From positions 23,070-87,069 of the forward strand of contig DASSGH010000051.1 of assembly GCA_035693615.1 (NCBI GenBank): DNA of 64,000 nt, given 5' to 3'. The notes under the pieces were generated by a model. The model was not told where the DNA came from, searched no databases, and saw only the letters and a list, made by a program, of their open reading frames with translations. The translations under genes and the position numbers were made by a program. This DNA comes from VAZQ01 sp035693615. Its GTDB lineage: Bacteria; Pseudomonadota; Alphaproteobacteria; Rhizobiales; Xanthobacteraceae. Positions 63,848-64,000 of the stretch are shown here, piece by piece. Numbering within the stretch: position 1 is the stretch's first letter; each line of letters begins with the position of its first letter.

Positions 63848-64000
63848 TATTGTGACCCTCCCTGGTCTTGAGGGCCACGTTTCCACAAACGATTTGAACC
63901 GCCGCTAATCCCGCAAAGTCAGTTTGAAGAGAAGCCGACTAAACAGCTGGACGAATGCTGCTATCATTTGACGCGAATTCAAACCAAATTGGAATCGATA
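63848..64000. other. Window end without recognisable gene
   Basis: The last 153 bp hold the leader of the BTLCP gene and an AT-richer stretch (TGCTATCATTTGACGCG, AATTCAAACC). Nothing in it can be called a gene; it may contain the promoter for the peptidase or for a gene beyond the window. Confidence 0.4.

Overview
The window is GC-rich, densely coded DNA from an alphaproteobacterium, most probably of the Hyphomicrobiales (Bradyrhizobium / Xanthobacteraceae-like). The taxonomic call is an inference from gene content: a Usg homologue, a zf-CHCC protein, DUF3126 behind cysE, a BTLCP-type cysteine peptidase, an Anbu-type proteasome-like operon, CIRCE-controlled groESL and several small proteins of rhizobial type. 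No prophage, transposase, integrase or CRISPR array was seen.

Layout. 1-3.6 kb: aromatic degradation, with a truncated HpaB-type two-component monooxygenase, its flavin reductase, an AraC regulator and a convergent 3-oxoadipate enol-lactonase. 3.7-13.3 kb: one long plus-strand molybdenum hydroxylase (CO dehydrogenase-like, form II) cluster, coxG-S-L-M plus maturation genes (MoxR ATPase, VWA protein, split XdhC, and a fused MoCF-nucleotidyltransferase protein). 13.6-17.2 kb: a TetR regulator with a lipoprotein HlyD, ABC ATPase and ABC-2 permease. 17.2-20.1 kb: a decayed patch with an HtrA protease fused by deletion to a transporter tail, small rhizobial proteins, and a nuoD pseudogene with an amber codon and a 1-nt deletion. 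20.2-25.6 kb: pterin dehydratase, an NDUFA9-like protein, an MFS transporter and a large subtilase with a repeat domain. 25.7-27.9 kb: groESL under a CIRCE operator. 28-39 kb: Usg, a nucleoside transporter, a cyclophilin-like protein, an SDR, the Anbu/alpha-E/ATP-grasp operon, a GST, an HtrA-like protease and a feruloyl-CoA synthetase. This stretch carries three copies of a paired CTAG-bounded hairpin repeat. 39-46 kb: a molybdopterin-binding protein, intradiol dioxygenase, Gpt, cupins, tRNA-Leu(UAA), Mqo, a 6-phosphogluconolactonase-like protein and an SDR. 46-54 kb: a copper/metal resistance island (CusF-like, cupredoxin, multicopper oxidase, TolC-like lipoprotein, His-rich membrane protein, cupin, MerR regulator, P1B ATPase). 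54-64 kb: a MetE-like protein, an FAD monooxygenase and a decayed partial duplicate of its 3' end, zf-CHCC, hypotheticals, CysE-DUF3126, a gamma carbonic anhydrase and a BTLCP peptidase.

Most striking non-coding signals: the three double-hairpin repeats, whose stems differ between copies by matched changes on both arms, and a second CIRCE-like element beside the canonical one. Start codons were chosen by eye from Shine-Dalgarno spacing, ATGA-type overlaps and family N-termini. All functional calls rest on recognisable motifs, with no database search.
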